A stretch of DNA of 64,000 bases, taken from Carettochelys insculpta (lineage: Eukaryota > Chordata > Testudines > Carettochelyidae). Numbering within the stretch: position 1 is the first letter of the stretch; every line of letters begins with the position of its first letter. The position numbers and the translations under genes were made by a program. The stretch is taken from NCBI RefSeq assembly GCF_033958435.1, contig NC_134152.1, positions 12,634,001-12,698,000 of the forward strand, in the 5' to 3' direction. The notes under the pieces were generated by a model that was not told the DNA's origin, searched no databases, and worked only from the letters and a program-made list of their open reading frames with translations. Positions 1 through 10,195 of the stretch are shown one piece after another.

Positions 1-971
1 AGCAATGTCTCGGGATTCCCAGCTCCTGGGTGCCCAGCTGGACGAGCGGGAGGGGATGTAGCTTGTCTGATCTCCCACCTCGTTTGACTACTTGGTGGTC
101 ATGTCAGCCACATTTGGGCTGCTCCTGCAGCTCTGGCTGTGGCTTGTCTGTTGATGTGTTGAAGACTGCTAGGGTGGGGAGCTGTCCTGGGGCTCCAGCA
201 TGCCCCAGAACTCCCAGAAGTAGGGGCAGGTAGCTGGAGCTGCCCTGGAGTGGCTGGCCTGGTACCAGGCCCAGGCATAGCCCTGCTGCAGTTCTTTTAC
301 TTTACTGTGTACTTGTTCTTCAGTACACTCTGCGTGTCCCCTTGTGAGGAGGCCCTGGGCTAGGCGGGCAAACGTTGCGGCATTCCCTTGCTTCACCCCC
401 ATTTCATGGAAGACCACCTCCTCCTTCCACAACCCTAGGAGGTCCCTGAGCTCCCTCTTGGTCAAGGACGGGGCCCATTTTTTTCTTGTCCCAGAGTCCT
501 GGAAGCCCTGTGAGGGCTCAGAGGGGGGCATTCTGAGGCTCCTGCAGGACTGGCTACTGGCCATCTTGGCCGCCTGCTGCTCCCGGGCTGTGTGGAGGAT
601 GTGCTGCTGGAGCTCCTGCATGCACTCAGCTTCCTGCAACAGGGTTCCTGCATCCCGCCTGCTTTGAGGTGGCCGGATGCAGGGATCATAGAGCCTGCTG
701 CTGCCAGCTGCCATCCCCTCCAGCTGCCTGTCACCATGGCAGACCCCCTCTTTCGAAAGAGCGGGCTGTGGAGCATCTGCATGTGCACTCTTTCAGCTTA
801 GTGTTTTGAAAGGGGATGATCTTCCTGATACAGGATTGAGGTTCAGATTTCAAGGTTTGCACCCCGTTCTTTCGATTTTTCTTCTAAAGAAGGTGTTGCT
901 CGTTGATGCTCCACCATTCTTTTGAAAGAGGGCCACATATTTCAATGTTTCATGCACGTGTAGACACAGCT
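1..971 (-). mobile_element. Harb-0: Harbinger fragment, Myb-gene side
   Basis: The fragment is cut by the window start and holds the Myb-like gene on the minus strand followed by a transposon end. The terminal region (about 730-971) contains several TTTCGAAAG-type palindromes and closes with GTGTAGACACAGC, the inverted form of the GTCTACAC end seen on other elements here. No transposase is visible because it would lie left of base 1. Its ends resemble Harb-4 and Harb-6 more than Harb-1 to Harb-3. Confidence 0.7.
169..714 (-). CDS. Harbinger Myb/SANT-like protein, exon 1 region (Harb-0)
   Basis: This open frame of 181 residues is the DNA-binding partner gene of a Harbinger transposon. An N-terminal helical stretch rich in Glu and Gln (about residues 25-50) precedes a Myb/SANT-like domain at about 80-150. 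The domain shows the spaced Trp/Leu pattern LRDLLGLWKEE, then FARLAQGL, then VKELQQGYAWAW. The same block occurs in Harb-1, Harb-2 and Harb-3. The ATG at 714 is the first in frame. The frame stops at TAG just after a PCPYF-type segment, earlier than the exon 1 end seen in the longer copies, so the gene is probably truncated. Such proteins bind transposon ends and help the transposase reach the nucleus. That role is family knowledge, not shown here. Confidence 0.7.
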   Translation of the reverse strand: MAAGSSRLYDPCIRPPQSRRDAGTLLQEAECMQELQQHILHTAREQQAAKMASSQSCRSLRMPPSEPSQGFQDSGTRKKWAPSLTKRELRDLLGLWKEEVVFHEMGVKQGNAATFARLAQGLLTRGHAECTEEQVHSKVKELQQGYAWAWYQASHSRAAPATCPYFWEFWGMLEPQDSSPP

Positions 972-2559
972 ATATTGATCTGTTTTCATTACAATGCAAA
1001 TAAAAATAAAATTGAAATCTCAAATCTCAAAAATGAAATTCTCTTCACCGTTCAGCTTTGATTTCAGCAGATTCTTCATTAACCTTGGGTAATTCCCTGC
1101 AAAAATTCTTTAGAACTAAGGAATGCTGGAATTGTTTAAAAGGCTTTCCCCTTCCGAAAGTCTCTTTGTAGTTCAGTTTGTCCTTAGCCATTCTGCGTGT
1201 ACCAAGAATAAATTGCTTGGCGATGTTTCTTTTTCAGCAGATTTAGTCTTTGTACAAATTGTCATATTTGCTGACTATGCTAGCATTCTCCACTTCTTGA
1301 TTTGACTTTCATCATGCAAATGGAGAGTTTTAGCACAGTCCAGCATTCCAGTGAAATGAAACTATGGCTCATAAATAACAATGTCCTTTGGGTTAGTTAG
1401 TGTACTGCAGCAACCATCCTAAAGGGATATTTTCCTTTTAGATTGCTTCCTTCAGCTTATTTGTGCTCATATGTTCCTTTTATGCTATATCTCTTCCAAA
1501 AATATTGGCCTTAAGGGACCAAGACTGGAGCATTTTCTGAAGTAATGGAACCTAAATAAATAGGACCAAATTCAGACCTGATGTGAATAGTGGCATGTGC
1601 TAAACCCTGGTAAATGGGTGACACTGAGATTCCAAAGAAGCAGCAGGAGAAGCAGAAAGGTTCGTTTGTTTGCTTACTTCTTTGTTTGTGTTTGTTTGAA
1701 AAAGTAGATTATTCCTACTTTTTCCTTATATCTTCATACAGCCTCCTTCAGTACCTTTCCTATTTTAGCCTACACATTTTAACCCTGGTGTTATGAAGTC
1801 GGTTAGTTTATGGCAGCATTTTAATTACCTCTGAATTGAATCAATTATCTCTTCTTAACTAAAATGGACAAGCAGCTTATGAACTCATATTAGTCAAAGA
1901 AAAAGGGCTAAGTTCTGAGAGCCAAGATATAATCATATTACTTTGTTTTGTTATATCAGCTAGGGACACTTACCCACTTGTGTGCGAAGCAACAAAAAGA
2001 ACGTAATTGTTTGGTTCTTGACTGGAATGAGCTGCTGTTAAACAGATAGCTGTTGCATCTGCTTAGGAGGTATGCAACTACTTAGGAGGTTTGGTTTGGA
2101 TAGTGATGTCATAGTGATTTACTAGGGGGTCCATTCGTCCCAAAACTTTCTCTACAAAATCTGGCATCTGGCAGACTGTTGCTCTTCTTACCGCAGGGGG
2201 TCTTTTAGACGCCACAGGTCCAGGGATTCATGTTCAACAAACATGACACAGTAGCATGTTTTCAACCAGCAGATGGAACCCACCACTAGAATAGCCTTTG
2301 CATGGTGGTGGGCTTTGTAAACCCCTCTGCTAGCTATCACTCCCTTGGTTTGATTGGCTGGGGGTTTCCTCAGCTGCTTTTAAAGAACATTTGTTTTCTT
2401 GCAGAATTAATTGTGATCCATTTGGTCCCACAGTGTGAATATTTAACAGCAACATAGTTCTAAATGATGTGTTTGCCATATCTGTTGGCAGGCAGTGTGA
2501 TTCATAGCAACAGATGCTTTTCAAACAGGTAAAGCAGCATCTGGGCCAGGATGACACTG
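972..2559. other. No gene recognised (AT-rich spacer)
   Basis: About 1.6 kb of AT-rich sequence. Open frames are short (60 codons or fewer on most of it) and look random. I see no transposon ends, exons with convincing splice sites, or RNA genes. Confidence 0.6.
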
Positions 2560-2919
2560 TTGGGCTACGTCTACACGTGCACGCTACATCGAAATAACTT
2601 ATTTCGTGTAACAACATTGAAATAGGCTATTTCGATGAATAACGTCTACACGTCCTCCAGGGCTGGTGCCGTCGACGTTCAACATCGACGTTGGGCAGCA
2701 CCATATCGAAACAGGCGCTGCAAGGGAACGTCTACACGCCAAAGGAGCACACATCGAAATAAGGGTGCCAGGAACAGCTGCAGACAGGGTCACAGGGCGG
2801 ACTAACGCTTCTGGGGCAACAGCTAGCCACTCCCTTAAAGGGCCCCTCCCAGACACACGCAGCCTGCACAGCATGCGGTCTGCAGAGCCATAGGCACGCA
2901 CACCTTGGGCGACGCAGTC

Positions 2920-2927
2920 ATGGATCC

Positions 2928-2975
<48 letters not shown>

Positions 2976-4340
2976 AGAGGTCCACACAGCAGCCCCTCTA
3001 GGAGCAGTGCTCGCCCTGCTCCATGCCATGCAGGAGGCAGCTGAGCACCTCCTTGCCACAGAGGAGGAGCTGCCCCCAGGGGAGGAGGACGCAACCCCCA
3101 ACCCTGCAGCACCCCGCCCCCCCCGCCTCATACGCTGCTGACTGTGGAGCTACCCCACCAGCACCGACTGGTGGGAGCGGTTGGTGCTCGGAGAGTGGGA
3201 CGACGACCGCTGGCTCCAGAACTTTCGTATGAGCTGGCAGACATTTCTGGAGCTATGCCAGTGGCTCACCCCCGCACTGAGGCACCAGGACACCACCATG
3301 CGGTGTGCCCTCAGCGTCGAGAAACGGGTTGGCATCGCTGTCTGGAAGCTGGCCACTCCAGACAGCTACCGATCCGTGGGCCAGCAGTTTGGCATTGGCA
3401 AGGCCACCGTCGGGGCTGTCCTCATGGAGGTAAGAGGACCCATGGGGGGAGGGGGAGGCAGCCCTGGCAGGGGAGGGGGGCCCTTGCAGGGGAGGGGAGG
3501 GGAAGGGAGGGGGGCCCTGGCAGGGGAGGGCCACACACACCCTGCACACCCCTCCTTGGTGCTCTCCTATGTGCTTCCTCTGCAGGTCTTCCGCGCCATC
3601 AACGCCCTGCTCCTCCACAGGCTCGTGAGGCTTTGGGACCCCGATGCCACCATCGCGGGCTTCGCCACCCTGGGTTTCCCCAGTTGCTTCGGGGCTCTGG
3701 ATGGGACCCACATCCCCATCCGCGCCCCGGAGCACAGTGGAGGACGCTATTTAAACAGGAAGGGCTACCATTCTGTGGTCCTTCAGGCCTTGGTGGACAG
3801 CCGGGGCCATTTCTTGGACATTTATGTGGGCTGGCCTGGCAGCACACACAACGCCTGGGTATTCCGGAACTCGGGCCTGTGCCGCCGGCTGGAGGTGGGG
3901 ACCTACATCCCCCAGAGGGAGATGACTGTGGGAGACACCAACATGCCCCTCTGCATCATCGCAGACGTGGCATACCCCCTCTGGCCCTGGCTTATGCACC
4001 CTTACATGGGCCATCTGTCAAGCAGCCAGGAGCACTTCAACCTGCGCCTGAACCACGCGCACCAGGTGGTAGAGCGCACATTTGGCGGCCTCAAAGGGCG
4101 TTGGAGGTGTCTCCTCACCTGCCTTGATGCGGGCCCCACCAACATCCCCCAGATTGTGGGCACGTGCAGCGTCCTCCACAACCTGGTGGAGAGAAGGGGG
4201 AGGCATTCTTTCAGGGCTGGGCTGTGGAGGCCGGCAGGGCCAATGTGCAGCCACACGCTGCCCCCAGTCGCCAGGTGGACCCCGAAGGGACCCGGGTCCA
4301 GGAGACCCTGCGGGCCCAGTTCGACGAGGCCACGGGGTGA
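2920..4340 (+). pseudogene. Harbinger DDE transposase, broken (Harb-1)
   Basis: This is a DDE transposase of the HARBI1 type, which would cut and paste the element as a nuclear enzyme. The start ATG is followed by DP and 15 glutamine codons (pure CAG, 2929-2973). Exon 1 runs to 3429, a GT-AG intron spans 3430-3585 (156 bp), and exon 2 follows. Catalytic motifs are present: ALDGTHIPI, GSTHNAWVF (the usual Asp after His is Asn here), VIADVAYP-like (IIADVAYP) and VVERTFGGLKGRW. Breaks: an in-frame TGA at 3139-3141 and a one-base loss near 4191 that shifts the last 50 residues, so the ancestral stop at 4338-4340 is read out of frame. AATAAA lies at 4443-4450. Together with the lost Asp these make it inactive. 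Confidence 0.88.
3430..3585 (+). other. G-rich intron of Harb-1 transposase
   Basis: The donor is GAG/GTAAGAG and the acceptor CTCTGCAG/GTC. The interior is a run of GGGGAGGG-like units. The length is 156 bp, a multiple of three, and there is no stop in the transposase frame, so unspliced RNA would still be read through. The same position has an intron in Harb-2, Harb-3 and Harb-7. Confidence 0.75.
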
Positions 4341-4717
4341 ATGCTAGCAGGCCCACCCACTGCACCCCCCCATCCTCCACAACACTCCCTGCCCCTACGC
4401 CCACACCACAGAGCACCCAAGAGCACCCCCCCCTTTTCTTGTAAATAAAAGCAGACATTTGTTCATCAAATCAAATATCTGTAGAACTCTTATTATTATT
4501 ATCAAGACTAACTATTTACAGGCAAAATCAAAATTATATATATGTATTATAAATAAGATAAGATGAAAGGGGAAGACAAGGAAGGGGAGAACTATATCCA
4601 TGGGGCGGTAAGGATCAGCATAACAACAGGGGTCTAATATAAAAACTATTTACAAAAGAACATTAAACTGTGGGGAATATATACAAAGGGGGGGGCACGT
4701 CCTGGGCCCCACACCCC

Positions 4718-6417
4718 CTAATATCCAGCGCTGGGGGTGGGTGGCTGCGACCCACGCCTCGGCCTCAGCCCTGGCCGGGGCTGGCTGGGGGCCAGGTGGA
4801 CCGGTACATATGGCCAGAAGGTGTCAGCCGGCCCCAGGTCCCCCTTGGTGGAAGGGCCCTTGGTGGTGGGTGGCGGTGCGATGGCGGCCAGCACAGCAGG
4901 TGGCTCAGCGGGTGGAGCAGGCAGGGCGGGTGCAGTGGCGGCCGGCATGGCGTGGGGGGACAGGTAGTCGGCGATACGGTTGAATGTCCGCATGAAGGCC
5001 CCCCATGCCTCCTGGCACCAGGCCAGCACCCGCTTCTGCAGCTGGAGGCGGTGCTCCTCCACCCGCAGCCGCTGCTCGGCGACCTCCAGCTGCCGACGAT
5101 GGATGGCCAGCAGCTGGGGGTCCGTAGCCTTTGGGTGGTGGTGCTGGGTCCGCCGTCGTCCCCGCCGTGGGGCTGGTCGGTCCTCCGCCGAGGGGATGGC
5201 CTGGAGTGATGGCCCCAGTGGGCTGTCCGGGACCACTGACACCTCACCGGTGCTCTCCGGTCCTTCCAATGGTGCAGCTGCAGAACACAGGAGCAGGGGA
5301 AGAAGAGTGGAGACAGCCGTTAGTGTGGGCCCCGAGCCGTGGCCCTTGTCCCCCCACCCCTCTGCTGCTGGTTCCCCATCCCCATCCCCGGAGATGCTGC
5401 TGCTGATGATGATGGGTGTCCCACCCCCTCCCGCCGGGGGACCCTAGAGGTTCCGCTCCCCCCAGCCCCGGGGATGGGGCATGGCACTGTTGTGCTGGAG
5501 GGCAGGGGCTGATGCACTCTTCTGAGAGACATGCCACTGCTGTCCTTGGGTCCATGGTCATCTGGGCATGTGGAGGGCCCTGGTCATATCTATTACCCCC
5601 GCCCCTCAACACCGGGGGTGTGCACCAGGGGCGTACATACCTGACAGTCCACTCGCATGGTCGGGGGACACCCGATGGGCGGACGCCCTACTGGAGCTCC
5701 GGGAGGGGATGGCGATCCACAGGCCGGTGTCGTTGGAGGAGGACTCCCCCTCCTCCTCCTCCCGTGCCCCGGGGGTGGGCTCCTGGGGGGGCCCCTGGTG
5801 TGCAGGGCTTGCCTCCGGGGCGGACTCCACCTCTGGGGCCTGCTGAGGCTCATCGGCCGAGGTATCAAGTATGGCCAGAGGGGAGGAGGTGTGCCAGGGG
5901 CCCAGGATGTCCCTGAGCTCCCTGTAAAAGGGGTAAGTGACGGGGGCGGCCCCAGATCAGCCAGCCACATCCCGGGCCTGGGTGTAACCCTGCTGCAGCT
6001 CCTTCACTTTACTCCGGACATGATCCGGAGTGTGGGCAGGGTGACCCCGGGCGGCCAGGCCCTCGGCCAGCCGAGCGAACGCAGCCGCTTTCTGCCTCTT
6101 GCTCCCCATTACCTGGAGCACCTCCTCCTCACTCCAGAGCCCCAGCAGGTCCCGAAGCTCAGCCTCCGTCCAGGAGGGGCCCCGCTGCCGCTTCCCCACC
6201 TGGCTGCTGGGCTGGGAGCCCTGGCTCCCCTTGGGGGGGTCCCCTGGGGGCGCTTGGGGCCTGGGGGGCGGCCATTGAGGTGGGTTGGGGTGTGTGGGCA
6301 TGGAGGAGCGTGGAGGCTGGCCGCGTGGCTCTGCTGCCACCTGCACGCTCTCTCAGCTTCCTGCACAGGAAGGCAGGGGGCGGGGAGCTTTAAGGGGCCG
6401 CTGCATGCGGCGACCAT
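4718..6417 (-). pseudogene. Harbinger Myb/SANT-like gene, two exons, broken (Harb-1)
   Basis: Exon 1 begins at an ATG near 6417 (frame MVAACSGPLK). It changes frame before the Myb block (PSWTEAELRDLLGLW to VKELQQGYTQARD, about 6200-5970) and meets a stop just after ARDVAG. The homologous text then continues to a donor CAG/GTATGT at 5641/5640. Exon 2 starts after TTCTGCAG at 5277 and runs to a stop at 4718. It carries a helical, coiled-coil-like stretch (HRRQLEVAEQRLRVEEHRLQ) and a Pro/Ala-rich tail. In Harbinger systems this partner binds DNA and assists the transposase. The two disruptions in exon 1 make this copy non-functional. Confidence 0.8.
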
Positions 6418-6711
6418 CGAGCTCAGGGGCTGGGCAGAGCGTCTCTCAACCCCTCAGCTGATGGCCGCCATGGAGGACCCCACTATTTCGATGTTGCGGG
6501 ACGTGCAATGACTACACGTTCCCACTTTGACGTTGAACGTCGAAGTAGGGCGCTATTCCGATCCCCTGATGGGGTTAGCGACTTTGACGTCTCGCCGCCT
6601 AACGTCGATGTCAACTTCGAAATAGCGCCCAACACATGTAGCCATGACGGGCGCTATTTCGAAGTTGGCGCCGCTACTTCGAAGTAGCTGGCACGTGTAG
6701 ACGTGGCCTTG

Positions 6712-7940
6712 GTGGCAGAATGTTCTTCAATTTCCCTATCCTCTGCCTAGGCAGAAAAGACTCATTACTTGCCAACTCCTTTGCTGACAGCCACAATGAT
6801 TTTTGCCTCAAGTTTAAGGGCTGCAACACTTTCTGACACTAAATCCTATTAAATGTTTAACTTTTGCTTCTGTTTCCTCATGACAATAAGAAAAAGATAT
6901 AAGATCAGAAGTTAAGTCATTCGATTTATCTGGTTGGGTTAAAAAAATTAAGTGAGCTCCTAAAAGACTGAGAAACTCAGAACTAAAAGTCTCCTCCATC
7001 CTCCTAAACCTCTTATAATGCCCCCAGATCTTAAGAAATCACCATGCACAATTCATGTAAGTATCACCTGTTCTTCAGGATACCAGCTGGTTCCCAGGTC
7101 ACAAATCCGCCATTCTTTGTAAAAGGGCACAAAGACTTTTCTCAAGACAGCAGTCTCTGGACGCCAGTCCACATGAGCAGCAGGTGCACTAGCCATTTCT
7201 GGTCACATTCTCCCCCACTGCTAAGATATGAGCAGAGGTGATTCTGGTCCTGTGGAAAATACTATGCATGAAAGACAAGTAAAGAAGAGAATGCTGCTTC
7301 CGTGGTAAGGGATGTTGTACCTCAAATGATGCTGCATGTTGTGAAGCCAGGGCAGACTGCAGGGCTCCAGGCAGCACCACTACAGGCATTCCTGCAAGGT
7401 TATTTTATTGTTATTGTTGTTGTTTTTAAAAGCAAACTGAATCCCTCCACTTTGCTGTTCAGAGCAGCGAGTTAGGGCCTTTTCTCTCAAGATGCCTCTG
7501 AACAGCTTTGCAGAGACACTGGGCCTCTGCTGATGTTTCAAGATATATGTATCAGCTGTTTCGTGGGGTCAAATGTCATCCCCATTCACTATAGAGAGGC
7601 AAAACATGCGCATTTTCTGCAATGGCAAGATGAGGCAACAACACCAGTTTCAAGGAGGCCAGTTCCTGTCGTCATTTGCCTTGGTACAAATCTGGAAGAA
7701 CTCCAGTGAAGTGACTGTAGATTTACAGCTGCATAAGTGATAGCAGAATTTTGCCCATGAATTCTCCTGCCCGCTTTGCAGATATTTTCTCATGAGGGGG
7801 AGAATCTGGATGGATCTCTGGGGTGTAGGCTTTCCACTCACTTTCCTATGGCATAAAGTTTAATTATCGCCTTGAATTCAGGTATATTTGTCCCACACAT
7901 GTTAATGAGAACTACAGGAAGTCAGTCAAGCACAGAACTG
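6712..7940. other. No gene recognised
   Basis: About 1.2 kb without a recognisable element or convincing open frame. Base composition is ordinary and there are no transposon termini. Confidence 0.55.
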
Positions 7941-7943
7941 TAT

Positions 7944-8249
7944 GGCTGCATCTAAAATGCCCCTCCCTTTTGGAAGGGGCATGTAAATACAGTAGATCGA
8001 AAGTACTAATGAGGCACTGGTATGAATGTTCCTCATTTGCATAATGGCAGCTACTCGCCACATCAAAAGTGCTGCTTTCGAAATGCAACTAGCCTTGTAG
8101 ACAGGGGTCCATTGAAAGGAAGACCCACTGTCAAAAGCAGTCTTCTTCCTGAAAAAAAGAGGAAATAAATAATAATAGAAAATAGATAAATTCAAAATAA
8201 CTGTATTTACATGCCCCTTCCGAAAGGGAGGAGCACGGTAGACACAGCC
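7944..8249. mobile_element. Fold-back MITE, 306 bp, flanked by TAT
   Basis: The left end is GGCTGCATCTAAAATGCCCC. The right end, inverted, is GGCTGTGTCTACCGTGCTCC. TAT flanks it at 7941-7943 and 8250-8252. The halves carry inverted copies of a TGAGGCACT / CTCATTTGCATAATGG segment, giving a partly palindromic element with no coding capacity. A 3-bp duplication and a GTCTAC end fit a non-autonomous Harbinger. Confidence 0.7.
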
Positions 8250-8252
8250 TAT

Positions 8253-8928
8253 GTGTTGAAATGTTACTTGAATAAATAATTTCAAAATAGTGGCTGACTT
8301 CTGTTGAAATTGGTAAACCGCATTGTATGGCTGCGTCTACACTAGCCCCCTCCTTTTAGAAGGAGCATGGTACTGAGCAAGTTGGGAAGATGCTAATGAG
8401 GCACTTTATGAATATGCAGTGCCTCATTAGCATAATGGTGGACTTGCATGATTTGAAAGCTCTACTTTCTAATTGTGTGCCGCACGTGTAGACAGGGGCC
8501 TTTACAAAGGAACCCCCTGGACTTCGAAAGCTCCTTCTTCCCATTTGGTTTTGGGAAGAAGAGGCTTTCGAAGTCTGGAGGGTCCTTTTGAATCACGCAT
8601 GGCGGCAATTATGCTAATTACCATGCCGCTGCCGAAAGGAAGGGGCTAGTGTATACATAGCTTATGAGGAATAGTGCCTATTCAAAATAGCTATTTGAAA
8701 TAGGTGCTTTTATAACAGGGAATAGCACCTCTTGAAATAAACCATAGTTCATCTAATGGCTCTCTTTTGAAATAGGCTTTGTCTGTGCTGATGCTGTATT
8801 TCAAAATAGCTAAGTGCTATTTTAAAATGCATTCTTGTACGTAGCAGCATTATTTCAAAATAAACTATTCTGGAATAGCTCTTCCGGAATAGCTTGTTTT
8901 TAAATCAGGCTGCTGTGTAGACAAACAC
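8253..8928. mobile_element. TTTCAAAATA-rich MITE, interrupted
   Basis: The flanks of the 8329-8662 MITE rejoin into a sequence of the type AATAGTGGCTGACTT through ATGAGGAATAGTGCC, which also occurs at 22771-22930. The right half is full of TATTTCAAAATA and closes with TGTGTAGACAAAC. The left end is unclear because the 7944-8249 element abuts it. There is no coding capacity. Confidence 0.55.
8329..8662. mobile_element. Fold-back MITE, 334 bp, inserted in another MITE (TAT repeats)
   Basis: The left end GGCTGCGTCTACACTAGCCC and the inverted right end AGCTATGTATACACTAGCCC form the TIRs. TAT is duplicated at 8326-8328 and 8663-8665. The halves are near-palindromic, with TAATGAGGCACT and its inverse, plus CTTCGAAAG-like segments. 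It separates two parts of an older MITE (8253-8928). Confidence 0.72.
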
Positions 8929-8934
8929 CTGGAG

Positions 8935-9790
8935 CTTAGAGCACGGGGCTCTACAGTTTATGTTAAAATCCAGCTGGCTTTGAGCTAATCATGTATAAGA
9001 AACTCCCTCCCTCCCCAAATAGTCTAGGTGTTAATACACCACATAGTGAACCCCACACATAGGGGTGTGAGTTACATACTTTTCCTAGCAGAGGAAGAGG
9101 TCTGGAGCTTCAGAGACCCAGCTGAAATCCCAAAGGAGCCCTCACTTATAATCACCCACAGGGGGGCTCAAACTGGTGACTTCTGGAGCTTGAAGACAGT
9201 GTCTCTACAGTGTGAGTTTAAAGCCAACTAGCTCTCAGCTAAGGCTGTACAGGAGCTCACTCAGAGGTGTAGGTGCCACTAACTGGGATAGCAAAACCAA
9301 ACCCTAGGTGTGTGGGTTACATACTTCCCCTAGCTGTGGAAGCACACGCATGCTGGCACTTCGAAGTTTGATGTTTTGAACTTGTTGCAGGGGAAATTAC
9401 TGCAGCACTTGATTAATAATCTCCTGTGGCCCTGATTACCATGGCCCCTTCGAAGTTGGGGGCAAGTGTAGACACATGCACTCGGTGCCACTACATGAGA
9501 AAAAAAAACCCTAAACTCGTGTGTATGGGTTACATATTTCCCCAGCCTGAGGAAGCCTATCTCAAGCTTCATGTTGCAAGAAGAAATCCCAGACAAGCCA
9601 CCCACAGGTGGACAAAAAACTGGGACTTCAGGAGTTGAATGCAGGAGCTTGTACAGTTTGAGCTAAAACCCAGCTGGCTCTCAGCAAAGACTGTAGAGGC
9701 AATTCAGTCATCCTCAGTCAGACGTATCAGTGCCACCACATGGGAAAGTGAACACTAAACCTATGTATCTGTTTTACACGGTTCCTTTAG
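8935..9790. repeat. Degraded tandem array, period about 240 bp
   Basis: The phrase GTTACATACT or a close variant recurs at 9071, 9316, 9529 and 9771, each preceded by AGGTGTGTGGG-like text and followed by CCTAGCTGAGGAAG-like text. Between them AGCTCTCAGCTAAGGCTGTA recurs in diverged form. The third unit is largely replaced by a CTTCGAAGTT-containing segment (about 9348-9473) that ends in GTGTAGACA, perhaps a small MITE. The units are clearly old. Function is unknown. Confidence 0.65.
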
Positions 9791-9839
9791 CTGAGGAAGT
9801 ATTTACTGGGGAACCTTACTCATACCTCCATGTGGCCTA

Positions 9840-10185
9840 CCTCAAGGAATCCTAGCCATAGCTCCCCATAATCTACCCCTAGCAACTCTAAACCTGCTCC
9901 AAGAGTCCTACCCCTTAGGAACCATGACCCTAGCTCCAAGTTTCCTCTCCATAGGGACCTTCACCCTAGGGTGGGGAGTCCTACTCACAGAAAACCTAAA
10001 CCTAGCCCCAAATAACCTAAACCTTAGGAACCCTAACCCTAGCTTGAAGCGGCCTATCCATAGGAAACAACCCTAGCCTGGAAGCCATACTTATAGGAAC
10101 CCTAATTCTAGGGCAGGGACTTCTACCCCTAGGAACACTAACCTCAACTCCAAGTGGCCTACATCTAGGAACCCTCACCCTGTAG
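9840..10185. repeat. Degenerate CCCTA-rich minisatellite
   Basis: Repeated phrases such as TAGGAACCCTAACCCTAG and CTCCAAGTGGCCTA alternate over about 350 bp with irregular spacing of tens of bases. The core resembles the CCCTAA telomere complement, but the units are longer and imperfect. It ends where the CR1 copy begins. Confidence 0.6.
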
Positions 10186-10195
10186 TAGCACAAAG

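Larger units (their letters stand above)
2563..6708 (+). mobile_element. Harb-1: near full-length PIF/Harbinger transposon, 4146 bp
   Basis: The terminal inverted repeats begin GGCTACGTCTACACG on the left and, inverted, GGCCACGTCTACACG on the right. A 3-bp direct repeat TTG flanks the element at 2560-2562 and 6709-6711. Inside are two convergent genes: a transposase on plus (2920-4340) and a Myb-like gene on minus (about 6417-4718). The motif CGTCTACACG recurs at 2568, 2643 and 2729 in the left subterminal region. Unlike Harb-2 and Harb-3 it has no LTR in the Myb intron. Both genes are broken, so this copy would need help from another copy to move. Confidence 0.9.

Noticed and set aside
2929..2973. 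CAG run as a stand-alone microsatellite
   Set aside because: It is the polyglutamine coding tract of the transposase, repeated in the other copies at the same place.
3144..4127. A 327-codon plus-strand frame overlapping the Harb-1 transposase
   Set aside because: It is the shifted shadow of the transposase. The true frame shows DGTHIPI and VVERTFGGLKGRW, and this one shows no motif.
5657..6511. A 284-codon plus-strand frame opposite the Harb-1 Myb gene
   Set aside because: Antisense shadow. It persists because of GC-rich codons, and there is no recognisable domain.
9840..10185. CRISPR-like spaced repeats
   Set aside because: Spacing and repeat sequence are irregular, there are no unique spacers, and the window is clearly vertebrate.
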